Positions 24,949 to 34,538 of a stretch of DNA of 64,000 nt are shown piece by piece. The DNA comes from Maribrevibacterium harenarium (GTDB lineage Bacteria > Pseudomonadota > Gammaproteobacteria > Pseudomonadales > Marinomonadaceae), in contig NZ_VFRR01000005.1 in the NCBI RefSeq assembly GCF_006385675.1, positions 62,001 to 126,000 on the forward strand, written 5' to 3'. The notes below the pieces were generated by a model, which saw only the letters and a list, made by a program, of their open reading frames with translations, was not told where the DNA came from and ran no database searches. Every line of letters starts with the position of its first letter. Position 1 is the stretch's first letter. The position numbers were made by a program, and so were the translations under genes.

Positions 24949-26982
24949 TCAAGAGACCTTCAAAGTAAATAACGCCACGCAACGTTGAGTTAGGTGCAAT
25001 GTTCCGTCTTGCTGCTTAATTTCCCTGGTGCTGTAAAGCTGATCGCCAAAGGCGTACCCACAGGGAAGACTGACTCTAAGAGGTTGATCATCGCGATAGA
25101 ACAGCAGCCATAAACAGTCGGTCGTAGAGTGTTCACCCATTATGACAGAAAGGAAATCTCGCTCCGGGTCATGCCAATCCTCATGACTCATCTGTTGCCC
25201 ACACTCATTAACCCAACTTACCTGGTGATAAGGGTGATTTTTATACAGGGCATCATCTTGTAAGTGCACCTGAGCCAACATCGGATAGTTGCGACGCAGT
25301 TTCAGTAATTGCTGAATGGCTTCCGTTAATTGGCTTTTCTCGGAGTTCTCTTGCCAGTTCAGCCAGGTCAATTCGTTATCTTGGCAGTAAGCATTGTTAT
25401 TGCCTCGTTGACTGCGGTTTAGCTCATCACCACCAAGTAGGTGGGGAGTTCCTTGACTTAGTAAGAGGGTAGCAATAAAACACAGTTGCTGATTCAGTCG
25501 CTGATGATTGATTTCAGCAATCTCGGTATCGCCTTCATGACTGAAATTTTGACTGAGATTCTCACCATGACCATCGCGATTATTCTCGCCATTGGCAAGG
25601 TTGTGACGACGGTGGTATGAGACGAGGTCCCGTAAAGTATAGCCATCGTGGTAGGTGATGTAATTGACGCTATGGTTAGCGGGGCGTTTGCCCTTGTGGA
25701 AAATATCTCTGCTCCCCATCAGGCAGGTAGCAAAGTCCGCGACCACGCCTTCGTCTCCACGCCAGAAGCGTCGTACGGTATCCCGGTAACGATCATTACA
25801 TTCTAAAAATGGCACCGGAAAACGCCCTAACTGATAGCCTTCGGGGCCAATATCCCAAGGTTCGGAGACTAGAATAGCCTGACTCAAAATAGGGTCTTGT
25901 GCTATGGCGGTCAGTAGCGGGGCGTAAGGATCGAACCCATGATGGGTGCGTCCCAAATCTACGCCTAGGTCGAAACGGAAGCCATCTACGCCCATGATGT
26001 TGTACCAGTAACGTAAACTGTCACATACCAATCGGCTCACGATTGGTTGGTAGGTATCTACGCAATTGCCACAGCCGGTGAAATTGAGATAGCGCCCTTG
26101 TTCATGGCGATAGTAGGTAGTGTTAGCAAGACCACGGAAGTTTAGCATCGCCTGCTGAAGTTCACCTTCGGCAGTATGGTTATATACCACATCCAAAATG
26201 ATTTCGAAGCCAGCTTGCCTAAGAGCCGCCACCATAGAGCGAAATTCAGATATCGGGTCTGTAATGGCATATCTATGGTCTGGAGCAAAAAAACTCACTG
26301 GGTTATAGCCCCAGTAATTGGTTAACCCTTTCGCAACTAGGTGTGCTTCATCCATAAAACTAAAGCAAGGCATCAGTTGGATGGTAGTAATTCCCAAAGA
26401 CTTCAAATGGTTAATAGCGGCAGGTTCCGCTAAACCGAGGTATTTTCCTTTTAAATGGTCGGCGATGGGTAACTGTTGAGTGAACCCTTTTACATGGAGT
26501 TCGTAGAGACAGCGTTGTTGGGGGGCGACTCGATTTCTAGCTGTTTCAATCGGCTCTAAGGTAGCGGTTACTATGCTTTTGGCAACTAAGTCCGCGCTGT
26601 CTATGGAGCAAAACTGGCCGTTATTGTCCATCGCACTGAGGTGAGGGTGGTAACACTGGGTATGAGACAAGGACTTCCCATAGGGGTCGAGCAACAGTTT
26701 ATTAGCATTAAATACGACCAACTGCTCAGGACAAAACGCCCCGTCGGCCCTGAATCCATAGGCTTGCCCAGCTGTTAGCCCGGAGACTTCGATACTCCAG
26801 TAACCACCCGCCTGGCGAAACATAGATAGTTGACCTTGGGGCTGATCTTCACTATCAAATAAACACAGATGAAGCTGTTCGGCTTGATCCGCATATACCG
26901 CAAAGTTCACACCAGTTGCTGTAACAACAGATCCTAGCTGGGTAGCAGAACCTACCCCAAATTCGAAATTGCCAAAGAACAT
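24949..26982 (-). CDS. glgX: Glycogen debranching enzyme GlgX (isoamylase type)
   Basis: A 677-residue GH13 enzyme that hydrolyses alpha-1,6 branches of limit dextrins. An N-terminal CBM48-like domain (about 1-130) opens with FEFGVGSATQLGSVV. The catalytic barrel has VVYNHTAEG, the nucleophile region VDGFRFDLGVDLGR, the acid/base region ILVSEPWDIGPEG and the transition-state region YITYHDGYTLRDLVSYH. GGDELNRSQRGNNNAYCQD is a typical GlgX segment. The ATG lies four bases after the glgB stop without a clear ribosome binding site, so translational coupling is likely. No glgA, glgC or glgP is in the window. Confidence 0.93.
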   Translation of the reverse strand: MFFGNFEFGVGSATQLGSVVTATGVNFAVYADQAEQLHLCLFDSEDQPQGQLSMFRQAGGYWSIEVSGLTAGQAYGFRADGAFCPEQLVVFNANKLLLDPYGKSLSHTQCYHPHLSAMDNNGQFCSIDSADLVAKSIVTATLEPIETARNRVAPQQRCLYELHVKGFTQQLPIADHLKGKYLGLAEPAAINHLKSLGITTIQLMPCFSFMDEAHLVAKGLTNYWGYNPVSFFAPDHRYAITDPISEFRSMVAALRQAGFEIILDVVYNHTAEGELQQAMLNFRGLANTTYYRHEQGRYLNFTGCGNCVDTYQPIVSRLVCDSLRYWYNIMGVDGFRFDLGVDLGRTHHGFDPYAPLLTAIAQDPILSQAILVSEPWDIGPEGYQLGRFPVPFLECNDRYRDTVRRFWRGDEGVVADFATCLMGSRDIFHKGKRPANHSVNYITYHDGYTLRDLVSYHRRHNLANGENNRDGHGENLSQNFSHEGDTEIAEINHQRLNQQLCFIATLLLSQGTPHLLGGDELNRSQRGNNNAYCQDNELTWLNWQENSEKSQLTEAIQQLLKLRRNYPMLAQVHLQDDALYKNHPYHQVSWVNECGQQMSHEDWHDPERDFLSVIMGEHSTTDCLWLLFYRDDQPLRVSLPCGYAFGDQLYSTREIKQQDGTLHLTQRCVALFTLKVS

Positions 26983-26986
26983 GCGG

Positions 26987-29176
26987 CTATTTTTTCCGTG
27001 ATGGTGTTGTTGGTTGATACTTCAGCGCAATGGCCGCCAATGGCGGTATGCTAACTAGAATACTCTGCTCACGGCCATGGCTTGGTACCTCTTCGGTTTC
27101 ATAATGCTCTGGCACTACAAAGCCACTGCCGCACAGATTTTCAGCATCTGAGTTAAATACCAATCGATAGTTGCCAGTAGCCGGTGTGGCGACGCGATAT
27201 CCTTCATGGGTTAGCGGCGTGAAATTAACCAAGATCACCAAGTGTTCATTACGTTCTTTATTAAAACGGACAAAGGCAATGATCGAATTTTGGTGATCAT
27301 CATGACTGAGCCACTCGAATCCACGATGTTGGTGATCGAGATGTAATGCGCTTTCTTCCCGATAAAGTTGGTTTAACGCACGGGTAGTTGCTTGTTGTGC
27401 CCGATGGAAGTCAATATCCAATTGGTGCCATTGCAAGGTATCGCTATGGTTCCATTCCAAGCCTTGGGCAATTTCGTTGCCCATAAAATTTAGCTTCTTG
27501 CCGGGATGGAAGTACATATAGCTAGTGAAGGCTCGTAGGTTGGCGAATTTTTGCCAAGTATCTCCGGGCATTTTGGTGAGCATGGAGCCCTTCCCATGAA
27601 CTACTTCGTCGTGAGAAATCGGCAAAATAAACTGTTCATCGAAAGCATACACCATGGAAAAAGTTAGCTGACCCTGGTGATGCTGGCGATATAAAGGATC
27701 ACGTTTTATGTAATCCAGCGAGTCGTTCATCCAGCCCATATTCCATTTGAAGCCAAACCCCAAACCATCCATATGAGTTGGCTTGGAAACACCAGGGAAC
27801 GCAGTGGACTCTTCGGCGATGGTAAAGCAGCGTGGATGATTTAAATATAGGGTCTCGTTGAGCTGGCGTAAGAAGCGAATCGCCTCGTAGTTGTGGTTGC
27901 CCCCGTCAACGTTGGGTATCCACTCGCCATCTTTACGGGAATAATCTAGATACAGCATAGATGCCACCGCATCCACCCGCAGGCCATCAATATGGAACTC
28001 GTCTAACCAATAGTTCGCATTGCTGATCAGGTAGTTCACCACATGGTCTTTGCCGAAGTCGTATATCAGCGAGTTCCATTCTGGGTGCCAGCCTTTACGT
28101 GGGTCAGGGTATTCATATTGTTTGGTGCCATCAAAATTGGCTAAACCATGACTATCGGCAGGGAAGTGGGCCGGCACCCAATCCATGATGACACCAATGC
28201 CGGCTTGGTGAAACGCATCCACCAACGCCTTAAATTCTTCTGGAGTGCCGTAGCGAGAGGTCACCGCATACATGCCAACCGGTTGGTAACCCCATGACCC
28301 ATCAAATGGGTGCTCCATGACGGGTAACAATTCGATATGGGTGTAACCCATTTCAACCACATAAGGGACGAGTTGTTCTTTTAGCTCAATGTAAGTCAAT
28401 GAGCGATTGTTTTGTTCCCTACGCCATGAGCCCAAATGCACTTCATAGATACTCATGGGCTGTTCGTAAACATCGCGAATGGGGCGATTCGTCCATTGGT
28501 TATCTTGCCATTCATATTGGTTTCGTTCGGGGACGACACTAGCAAAGGAAGGAAATTGCTCGATACGCTTAGCAAACGGGTCGCTACGGTGTGGAAGTAG
28601 TTCATCTTCCTGACTGCGTATTTCGAATTTGTAGCGATCCCCTGGTTTTAGATCCGGGATAAATAAGCGCCATACACCATCCCCGTTGGCGGCCATCGGA
28701 TGTATCCTGCCATCCCAACCATTAAAATCTCCAACTACCGCCACCGAACGAGCAGCGGGGGCGAAGACAGCAAATCTTACCCCGTCAATTGCCAAACGAT
28801 CTGAAACTGGTGCGCTGCGATGAATCGCGCCTTCACTCAAATACCGGTTGGCGATGTGATGGTCAGGGTCTGAGAAAGTCGTAGAAGCAAACTGATAGGG
28901 ATCGACTAGGGTGACATCATGGTCGCCGAAGTTAAAGCGAAGACGATAATGGAAGTGCTCGGTTTTTTGGGGCCAGCTAAGTTCAAACAAGCCTTCGTGA
29001 GGCGTCGGGAGCATTTTTCCTAGGCTCAGATCCGTATCAATGGCGAGTACTTCGACGCTCAGAGCACCCGGGCGCCAAACGGTCAGCTGTAAGCCACCGG
29101 TCTTGATTGGGTGTAAACCCAAACAGCCAAACGGGTCTGAGCAGCGAGTGTTGACGAGATCATTGCGTAGGTCCAT
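26987..29176 (-). CDS. glgB: 1,4-alpha-glucan branching enzyme GlgB
   Basis: A 729-residue GH13 enzyme that makes alpha-1,6 branches in glycogen. It has two N-terminal beta domains, the second with RFAVFAPAARSVAVVGDFNG (CBM48). The catalytic barrel shows ELLPVMEHPFDGSWGYQP, the nucleophile region GLRVDAVASMLYLDY, acid FTIAEESTAFPG and ILPISHDEVVHGKGSM. The C-terminal all-beta domain follows. The ATG at 29176 follows GGAG by six bases; a TTG at 29188 is less likely. The length matches E. coli GlgB (728). Confidence 0.95.
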   Translation of the reverse strand: MDLRNDLVNTRCSDPFGCLGLHPIKTGGLQLTVWRPGALSVEVLAIDTDLSLGKMLPTPHEGLFELSWPQKTEHFHYRLRFNFGDHDVTLVDPYQFASTTFSDPDHHIANRYLSEGAIHRSAPVSDRLAIDGVRFAVFAPAARSVAVVGDFNGWDGRIHPMAANGDGVWRLFIPDLKPGDRYKFEIRSQEDELLPHRSDPFAKRIEQFPSFASVVPERNQYEWQDNQWTNRPIRDVYEQPMSIYEVHLGSWRREQNNRSLTYIELKEQLVPYVVEMGYTHIELLPVMEHPFDGSWGYQPVGMYAVTSRYGTPEEFKALVDAFHQAGIGVIMDWVPAHFPADSHGLANFDGTKQYEYPDPRKGWHPEWNSLIYDFGKDHVVNYLISNANYWLDEFHIDGLRVDAVASMLYLDYSRKDGEWIPNVDGGNHNYEAIRFLRQLNETLYLNHPRCFTIAEESTAFPGVSKPTHMDGLGFGFKWNMGWMNDSLDYIKRDPLYRQHHQGQLTFSMVYAFDEQFILPISHDEVVHGKGSMLTKMPGDTWQKFANLRAFTSYMYFHPGKKLNFMGNEIAQGLEWNHSDTLQWHQLDIDFHRAQQATTRALNQLYREESALHLDHQHRGFEWLSHDDHQNSIIAFVRFNKERNEHLVILVNFTPLTHEGYRVATPATGNYRLVFNSDAENLCGSGFVVPEHYETEEVPSHGREQSILVSIPPLAAIALKYQPTTPSRKK

Positions 29177-29206
29177 GTACTTCTCCAACCAAATTTTGAG
29201 TGCAAG

Positions 29207-29232
29207 TCGGTGGTGCGAGAAGCAGCCACCGA
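29207..29232 (-). other. Intergenic hairpin between the GH15-like gene and glgB
   Basis: TCGGTGG (29207-29213) and CCACCGA (29226-29232) form a perfect 7-bp stem with a 12-base loop. It lies in the 68-base gap after the GH15-like stop codon and about 30 bases before the glgB start. No T-run follows, so a role in mRNA processing or stability is more plausible than termination. Confidence 0.35.
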
Positions 29233-29244
29233 TGGAACGCCGAT

Positions 29245-32200
29245 TTAGTGACGTTGCTGACTGTGCAGTTTGCTAACAGCCCATTTCAAATAATAATTTG
29301 TGCGACTAGGTGGTAATTGGGCGAATTCATCTAATGCTGCACCTTCTACTTCAACTATCTTACGTTGTTGTACATGATCTGCTGCCGCTTTGGAAACTAA
29401 AACCGGTAAATTCACTTCTTCGAGTACGACTTTGCCCTTGTGTTGCTGGCAAAACTGAATAAAAGCAAATAAGCCTTCGAATATGAGACTTTTAAACCAA
29501 CTCGGGTGAATGTCTGCAGTTAGCTGCTCGATTAGTAAAGCGAAGGTATCTTCACCTGGCGTCATGGATTTCAAAGTGCGCGAACAATCTAGGGTGGTGT
29601 TGCTTTGACTATCACCGAACACGATACGCTGTGCTTGGCTTAAACAGTCCCAAAGTGGTAACAGCATATTGTCCGGTAACTTGGTGATCAAACCTTGGGT
29701 TTCACGCCATTCAAACCAGTCCACATCGTCGAGCTTTCCGGTTTGCAGATGGATATGTCGATCTACGCTCATGGAAGTGGTGATATGGGCATATTCATGG
29801 TGCTGGGTTGTCAAAACATTTTCTAGGGCGCGATAAAGCTCCGAAGGGGAGCAGGTGGCGAGATCTTCGATGGTTGCCTTTTCTTTATTAGGCATCAACT
29901 GATAGCAACACAGTTGCGCTAGATTATGCAGGCGTATGGTGCGCACGCCGCTGAAGTAGTCTGGGCTATCTTTAATTAATGTTCCGACCACAGCTATTAA
30001 TTCGTGGTAAAGCACCAAAGCAAGTCCGCTGTTGGTACTTTGTTGTAGTAGCTGGAATATGTCTTCCTTATCAAGTGGAGAGCTGATACTGAATTCATTG
30101 GCGCTACAATCACCGATGACCAAAGTACGTTGGCGCACTGTGATGTCGGCGATATAAGTGGCCAGATCCGTACTCGGTGTCAGCAGTAAAGCGTAAAGAC
30201 GTCGAGCATCACGCCATCGCTGTTCAATAATAGTGCGTACATAAATGGACTCTAGCACGGTGTTGGCAGTGCAGTGTGGCGTGGTATTAGGCAGTGGTAA
30301 CGACAGTGCGCCCCGCTGTGCGAGCACGAGCAAAATATCAATCGCCTGTGATAGGGTGGGGTGATCCGTCAGTCGAGCCAGCAAACTGTTGGAATCCAAT
30401 TCATGGGCGTTAAAGGATTTATCATCCCCTGCTGCCTCAGTGAGCGGCCACGGTGTTTCGTAAACGGGGAGTTTCGGGCTGATCGCAGAATAATCTGGTG
30501 TATTCAATCGCATGGAGCGACGGTTACCAGACTTGAAGGCGTTTTTAGCTGACTGGGGTAAAATGCGCAGATCTCCAAACTCTCCCTGCTGTAAACGACG
30601 GATAAACTGGTAGAGGTCATCCACACCTGGCATGGAAGCAATCACTTCATCGATGAGTACCGTAAACACGCCATTAGCTGGGTAGTACCAATTATCCGAT
30701 AGAATGTGTAATTCATTTAGGATGTGACGCTCGAATAGTTTGGGGTCGGCTTTGCGGTAATCCTTATTTTCATTTTGGAACCAAGCCAAACATAAATGGC
30801 GTTCGTTGTTGATCAAATAGGTCTGAGACGTGCCCAATGTATACAGGGCGCGACTTGGTCGACCGCTCAAGCCCAACGCCGAGGAGGTGCCTAAGTGACG
30901 ATACACATCAATCAACTGCTCTGAACTGATGACCTTAATTGGCGCAATTTCATCAATGGTTTGGCATAAGCAACCATTGGCAATCAGCTGCTCCTTGATT
31001 TGTTCATTCTTGGTGAGCACCACCAAGGAAATATTCATGCGACGGCGGTTATGTTGGATACGGTGCAGTCCTAGAGGGTCAAGATCATGCTTGGTAATCA
31101 GCTCTTCATCGAGTAAGCGGCCAACGATGTAAAGGCTTTGAGCCCAGACCAAAGGTAGGTTGTCGTTTGGTACGCGTTTCTGGCTGCCCGGATTTTCTTT
31201 TTCCGCCAAAATGGATTCTTGCGGCACATAGTAAAGTTCTGGAAGTAATCGCTGTCCGTCTTTTTCAACCATCAGCTCTTCAAGGCGATAGCGGTAAAAG
31301 TTGGCCCGTTCCCAGTCACCGGCAAACAAACGGTCGATATACAGGTAAGTGAAAAAGAGCGGCCACTCGGATTCAATGTGCTCAAAGTTAATCAGTTCGT
31401 CGTATTCATAGTAGATGCGGCTAGGGTCTTCTAATACGGTTTGGTGTCCATCTAGCAAAAACCGCTTACAACCATAGTTGCCAGCAAGCTTATCCATGAT
31501 TTCTTTGCGGGTACGACGCTTCAACTGCTCGTCATTGACGGCGAAAGCTGGGAAGCTAAGGATACTAAGGATACTAAGTAATGCGCTATCAACCTCTTTC
31601 GAGCGAGACTCTTTTGGGAGTAAAGATTCCAACACCGAGCCAGCCCGTGCTACCGCGTCCGGGAAAGAATGGATCACTGCCCAGTCGGGACCTTGTTCGC
31701 CAAATAGGTTGAGCCCATCCAGTGCTTCCATCGCGGCTTTCGCCATCCCCACGGAGCTGGCGTTAATTTCCGCTTTACCGTTATTGACCTTATTGCCGCG
31801 TTCCCAAATGCCATAGTCGGGGGTGCGGTAGGTGCGCGAGATGTAATAAATCAGGTTCTGAATGAAGTTGAGCTCGTCCTGGGTGTAAATTACCACGCTA
31901 CCGGCTTTAGTCATCTGTGCCAGCATAAGCAAATAGAAGCTGGTAGCATCCACCTGTAGGTGTCCCCAAGCGTCATCCGCCACGGTCTCTAAGCCCGTTT
32001 TGGTATCATATTTGGCGTGTAACGCATCTAACGGGTTCAGCGTGTGTTTAAAACGCTCCACTTTGTGGGCTTGACGCATCATAGCGAACAACAAACCTCG
32101 CATCATTTTGATGCAGGCATACTCTAACTCATGGGCGCGTTTGTGGGGATCAGACGCCCGTTTATTCGCTAGGTAAAGGGCCCAAACCGCTTGAATGCTG

Positions 32201-32358
32201 TAAACATTATCGCGCACCCAAGCATCGGTATAGTTGCCGTGACTATTAATACTTGTGCTTGCTGGGAATAACCCCGTTACCGGATGTTGTCTTGAAAGTA
32301 TGACGGAATTGACATGGTGATAAAAATCATCGAGCTGTTTTAGATGTTCCGGTGTCAT
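29245..32358 (-). CDS. GH15-family protein resembling phosphorylase kinase alpha/beta regulatory subunits
   Basis: A 1037-residue cytosolic protein. The N-terminal half (about 1-440) is an (alpha/alpha)6 glucoamylase-like domain: NYTDAWVRDNVYSIQAVW, then AWGHLQVDATSFYLLMLA. INFEHIESEWPLFFTYLYID and LPLVWAQSLYIVGRLL are also visible. These match the N-terminal region of eukaryotic phosphorylase b kinase alpha/beta subunits and their bacterial homologues. The C-terminal 550 residues have no motif I recognise. It begins the minus-strand glycogen block; the ATG at 32358 has AAGAGA upstream, and an earlier codon would add 19 residues. Whether it cleaves glucan or regulates is unknown. Confidence 0.82.
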   Translation of the reverse strand: MTPEHLKQLDDFYHHVNSVILSRQHPVTGLFPASTSINSHGNYTDAWVRDNVYSIQAVWALYLANKRASDPHKRAHELEYACIKMMRGLLFAMMRQAHKVERFKHTLNPLDALHAKYDTKTGLETVADDAWGHLQVDATSFYLLMLAQMTKAGSVVIYTQDELNFIQNLIYYISRTYRTPDYGIWERGNKVNNGKAEINASSVGMAKAAMEALDGLNLFGEQGPDWAVIHSFPDAVARAGSVLESLLPKESRSKEVDSALLSILSILSFPAFAVNDEQLKRRTRKEIMDKLAGNYGCKRFLLDGHQTVLEDPSRIYYEYDELINFEHIESEWPLFFTYLYIDRLFAGDWERANFYRYRLEELMVEKDGQRLLPELYYVPQESILAEKENPGSQKRVPNDNLPLVWAQSLYIVGRLLDEELITKHDLDPLGLHRIQHNRRRMNISLVVLTKNEQIKEQLIANGCLCQTIDEIAPIKVISSEQLIDVYRHLGTSSALGLSGRPSRALYTLGTSQTYLINNERHLCLAWFQNENKDYRKADPKLFERHILNELHILSDNWYYPANGVFTVLIDEVIASMPGVDDLYQFIRRLQQGEFGDLRILPQSAKNAFKSGNRRSMRLNTPDYSAISPKLPVYETPWPLTEAAGDDKSFNAHELDSNSLLARLTDHPTLSQAIDILLVLAQRGALSLPLPNTTPHCTANTVLESIYVRTIIEQRWRDARRLYALLLTPSTDLATYIADITVRQRTLVIGDCSANEFSISSPLDKEDIFQLLQQSTNSGLALVLYHELIAVVGTLIKDSPDYFSGVRTIRLHNLAQLCCYQLMPNKEKATIEDLATCSPSELYRALENVLTTQHHEYAHITTSMSVDRHIHLQTGKLDDVDWFEWRETQGLITKLPDNMLLPLWDCLSQAQRIVFGDSQSNTTLDCSRTLKSMTPGEDTFALLIEQLTADIHPSWFKSLIFEGLFAFIQFCQQHKGKVVLEEVNLPVLVSKAAADHVQQRKIVEVEGAALDEFAQLPPSRTNYYLKWAVSKLHSQQRH

Positions 32359-32449
32359 ACGTAATGTTCTCTTGGTTGTAGGGCTAGTCGCACAACCTTT
32401 ACTGCCAAGACCCATGCTAGGCGTGTTCGGTTGAGTCTAGTATCATGCA

Positions 32450-32455
32450 ATTATA
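32450..32455 (-). promoter_or_regulatory. Candidate -10 of the glycogen operon
   Basis: A perfect TATAAT on the minus strand lies about 92 bases before the start of the GH15-like gene. No good -35 hexamer occurs 16-18 bases upstream, which would fit an activator-dependent promoter. It is only a candidate. Confidence 0.3.
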
Positions 32456-32560
32456 AGGCCTGGATGCTGGCTGGCTACCCACCCATAGATATTTTCATCT
32501 TAACGGGGAAGCTGGCGTATGCCGTTCAAGCATAAAAGTAAATCATAAAAAGGTGACTTG

Positions 32561-33241
32561 ATGATGACGATGTCCTGGCGTCCAGGAGTGGCAAGCTGGA
32601 GTTTTGTGTTTTTTGTTGTGCTGTTTGCACTATGGCCGGAGCTAGATCTTGTCGTATCGAGTTGGTTTTATAATGCTAGCCTGAATAGTTTTCCTGCAAA
32701 TGATAACGCAGTTGTGCAGTTTATCTATTGGCTGTTTAAAGAAATGCCCAAGGTTATTTTGCCCCTGTTGTTGGTGATGAGCCTATTACCCTTGTTTCGT
32801 TTTGCACCAGCATGGAGCAAACGGCAGCAGCGCAAGTGGGTGTTTTTGCTCGTGTTCTTGCTACTTGGTCCCGGCATTATCGTACATACGGTTTTCAAAG
32901 ATAATTGGGATCGAGCCCGACCTAGAGATGTGGTTGAGTTGGGGGGAGAAAAACAATTTACGCCTGCTTGGGTGATCTCTGATCAGTGTGACAAAAACTG
33001 CTCCTTTGTCAGTGGCCATGCTGCGATGGGATATGCTTTCTTCGCGTTAGGTTGGGTATTCGCTAGCCGCCGATGGTTTTTTCTTGGTGTTGGTACCGGT
33101 GTGGCGATGGGCTTAATTCGAGTGATGCAAGGCGGTCATTTTTTAAGTGATATCATATTCGCTGGTTATATCTGTTTTTTCGTCGCTTACTGGGTAGCCC
33201 GTTGGATTCTTGGGCGAAGTTCCATCACGCAATCAGACTGA
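32561..33241 (+). CDS. PAP2-family membrane phosphatase (lipid phosphatase-like)
   Basis: A 226-residue integral membrane protein with about five or six helices. It has the three-part phosphatase signature: KDNWDRARP (K-x6-RP), CSFVSGHAAMG (SGH) and LIRVMQGGHFLSDI (R-x5-H-x3-D). The EL..GGEKQFTPAW segment between motifs one and two is typical of the LpxE-like/lipid A or undecaprenyl phosphatase groups. The active site should face the periplasm. AAAGGTGACTTG precedes the ATG at 32561. The natural lipid substrate cannot be decided from sequence. Confidence 0.88.
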   Translation: MMTMSWRPGVASWSFVFFVVLFALWPELDLVVSSWFYNASLNSFPANDNAVVQFIYWLFKEMPKVILPLLLVMSLLPLFRFAPAWSKRQQRKWVFLLVFLLLGPGIIVHTVFKDNWDRARPRDVVELGGEKQFTPAWVISDQCDKNCSFVSGHAAMGYAFFALGWVFASRRWFFLGVGTGVAMGLIRVMQGGHFLSDIIFAGYICFFVAYWVARWILGRSSITQSD

Positions 33242-33258
33242 ATGGTTAGCCAGCAGTC

Positions 33259-33693
33259 GTGCTAATCGAGACATTATCCTTATTTGCAGTGGCGTTTTTG
33301 TCAGCCACGCTTTTGCCTATGGGATCGGAAGCCTATCTTGGCTACCTGACTTCAGAGTATTCATCGCTTTGGATGGTTTGGTTAGGCGTAGCAGCTGCGG
33401 GGAATACTTTAGGTGGAGTCACCAATTGGTGGCTTGGGGTGTGGAGCCACCGTTTCGAGGGCTCGCGTTTTTACCCTAGCCCATCCCAGTTGAATTATGC
33501 ACAAGGTTTCTACCGTCGCTATGGTGCCTTAACGCTGTTGTTTAGTTGGCTGCCGGTGGTGGGAGATGTTTTCTGTGTTTGTGCTGGATTATGTCATTAC
33601 CCGTTGCGACGCTTTTTAATTTACGTATTTCTTGGTAAGTTTGTACGCTACGCTTTTGTAGTGATAGGTGTGTTGTCTGTCACTGGTCAGTAG
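33259..33693 (+). CDS. YqaA-family (DedA-like) inner-membrane protein
   Basis: A 144-residue membrane protein matching the YqaA family. It has FAVAFLSATLLPMGSEAYLG at the start, then AAAGNTLGGVTNWWLG. YRRYGALTLLFSWLPVVGD and LGKFVRYAF follow in the second half, as in the SNARE-associated/DedA superfamily. Function of the short YqaA form is not established. The start is GTG at 33259, with no clear ribosome binding site. It is 17 bases after the PAP2 gene and probably in the same transcript as that gene and the lipoprotein gene after it. Confidence 0.85.
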   Translation: MLIETLSLFAVAFLSATLLPMGSEAYLGYLTSEYSSLWMVWLGVAAAGNTLGGVTNWWLGVWSHRFEGSRFYPSPSQLNYAQGFYRRYGALTLLFSWLPVVGDVFCVCAGLCHYPLRRFLIYVFLGKFVRYAFVVIGVLSVTGQ

Positions 33694-33717
33694 GCTGATT
33701 GGTTTGGGAGTCCTGTA

Positions 33718-34497
33718 GTGAGAAAGGAATGGTGGTTGGCCCTAGGTGGGGTATTTGTGGTGTCTGGTTGCGCAAGCAAGCAAGGGGGCACTGATGTTAT
33801 GACCAATGAACAACTCCAAGCCGAACTGCTCAAACAGCGGGAAGAGTGGCAAGCAATTAAACCCCAACTGGATCGTGTACTGGCGTTAGAAGGGGATTTA
33901 AAACTCTTGGTCGATTCCATCGAGCTGCCGCCAGATGAAACACAAGTTTTGGCTCCTGCAAGTGATAGCGTCTCAGCCCCAGAATCAAACGAGCAAGTTA
34001 TTGTGGAGTCTCCACGTATCGTGCCAAGCGCCAAGTTGGCTCAGTCTGCTCCGGTCACTCCGCCAGAGTCTTCGGCGTCGCCGCTGTCGGGCTCACAACA
34101 AACAAAACCGGTATCGGGAGCAAGCACCGCCAAGACTGATCCTTCGACCACGGATAAGCCTTTTCAAGATACCCCCCCAGCACGTGCCGTGGTGGCACAG
34201 TTTTACCAAGCACCCGGTGATGAACAAAACCTTTACGCAGTGCAGTTAGCGGCCTACGCCAGTATGAATTTGGCCAAGGCTGGGTGGCGTAAAATCAGCA
34301 CTGAAAATGCAGAAGTTTTTGTCGGGGTTGCTCCTCGTATCAAAGCGGTCATGGTGAGTGACAAAAAGTACTATCAATTAAAAGTGGGGCCATTTCTCAG
34401 CAACGCATACAGCAATGATTTCTGTAATCGTTTAAAACAGATGCAGATGGATTGTCTATTATCTCGTTACGATGGGGAACCATTTACTCCGCTTTAG
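33718..34497 (+). CDS. SPOR-domain lipoprotein
   Basis: A 259-residue outer-envelope lipoprotein. The signal peptide ends in a lipobox, VVSGC (Cys about residue 18). A coiled-coil-prone stretch (about 30-65) and a proline/serine/threonine-rich linker (about 80-155) follow. The C-terminal SPOR domain (about 170-255) reads LYAVQLAAYASMNLAKAGW and YYQLKVGPFLSN, then NRLKQMQMDCLL. SPOR domains bind denuded septal peptidoglycan, which suggests a cell-division or cell-wall role. The start is GTG with GGGAG upstream. The gene converges on the usher gene. Confidence 0.85.
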   Translation: MRKEWWLALGGVFVVSGCASKQGGTDVMTNEQLQAELLKQREEWQAIKPQLDRVLALEGDLKLLVDSIELPPDETQVLAPASDSVSAPESNEQVIVESPRIVPSAKLAQSAPVTPPESSASPLSGSQQTKPVSGASTAKTDPSTTDKPFQDTPPARAVVAQFYQAPGDEQNLYAVQLAAYASMNLAKAGWRKISTENAEVFVGVAPRIKAVMVSDKKYYQLKVGPFLSNAYSNDFCNRLKQMQMDCLLSRYDGEPFTPL

Positions 34498-34499
34498 TC

Positions 34500-34519
34500 G
34501 ATGCTAGGTTGTTAGCATC
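34500..34519. other. Hairpin between convergent genes
   Basis: GATGCTA (34500-34506) and TAGCATC (34513-34519) form a perfect 7-bp stem with a 6-base loop. It lies just after the SPOR lipoprotein stop and 20 bases after the usher stop on the opposite strand. There is no T-run on either strand, so it is a weak or Rho-assisted terminator at most. Confidence 0.35.
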
Positions 34520-34538
34520 TGCGCATCAATGGTTGAAG

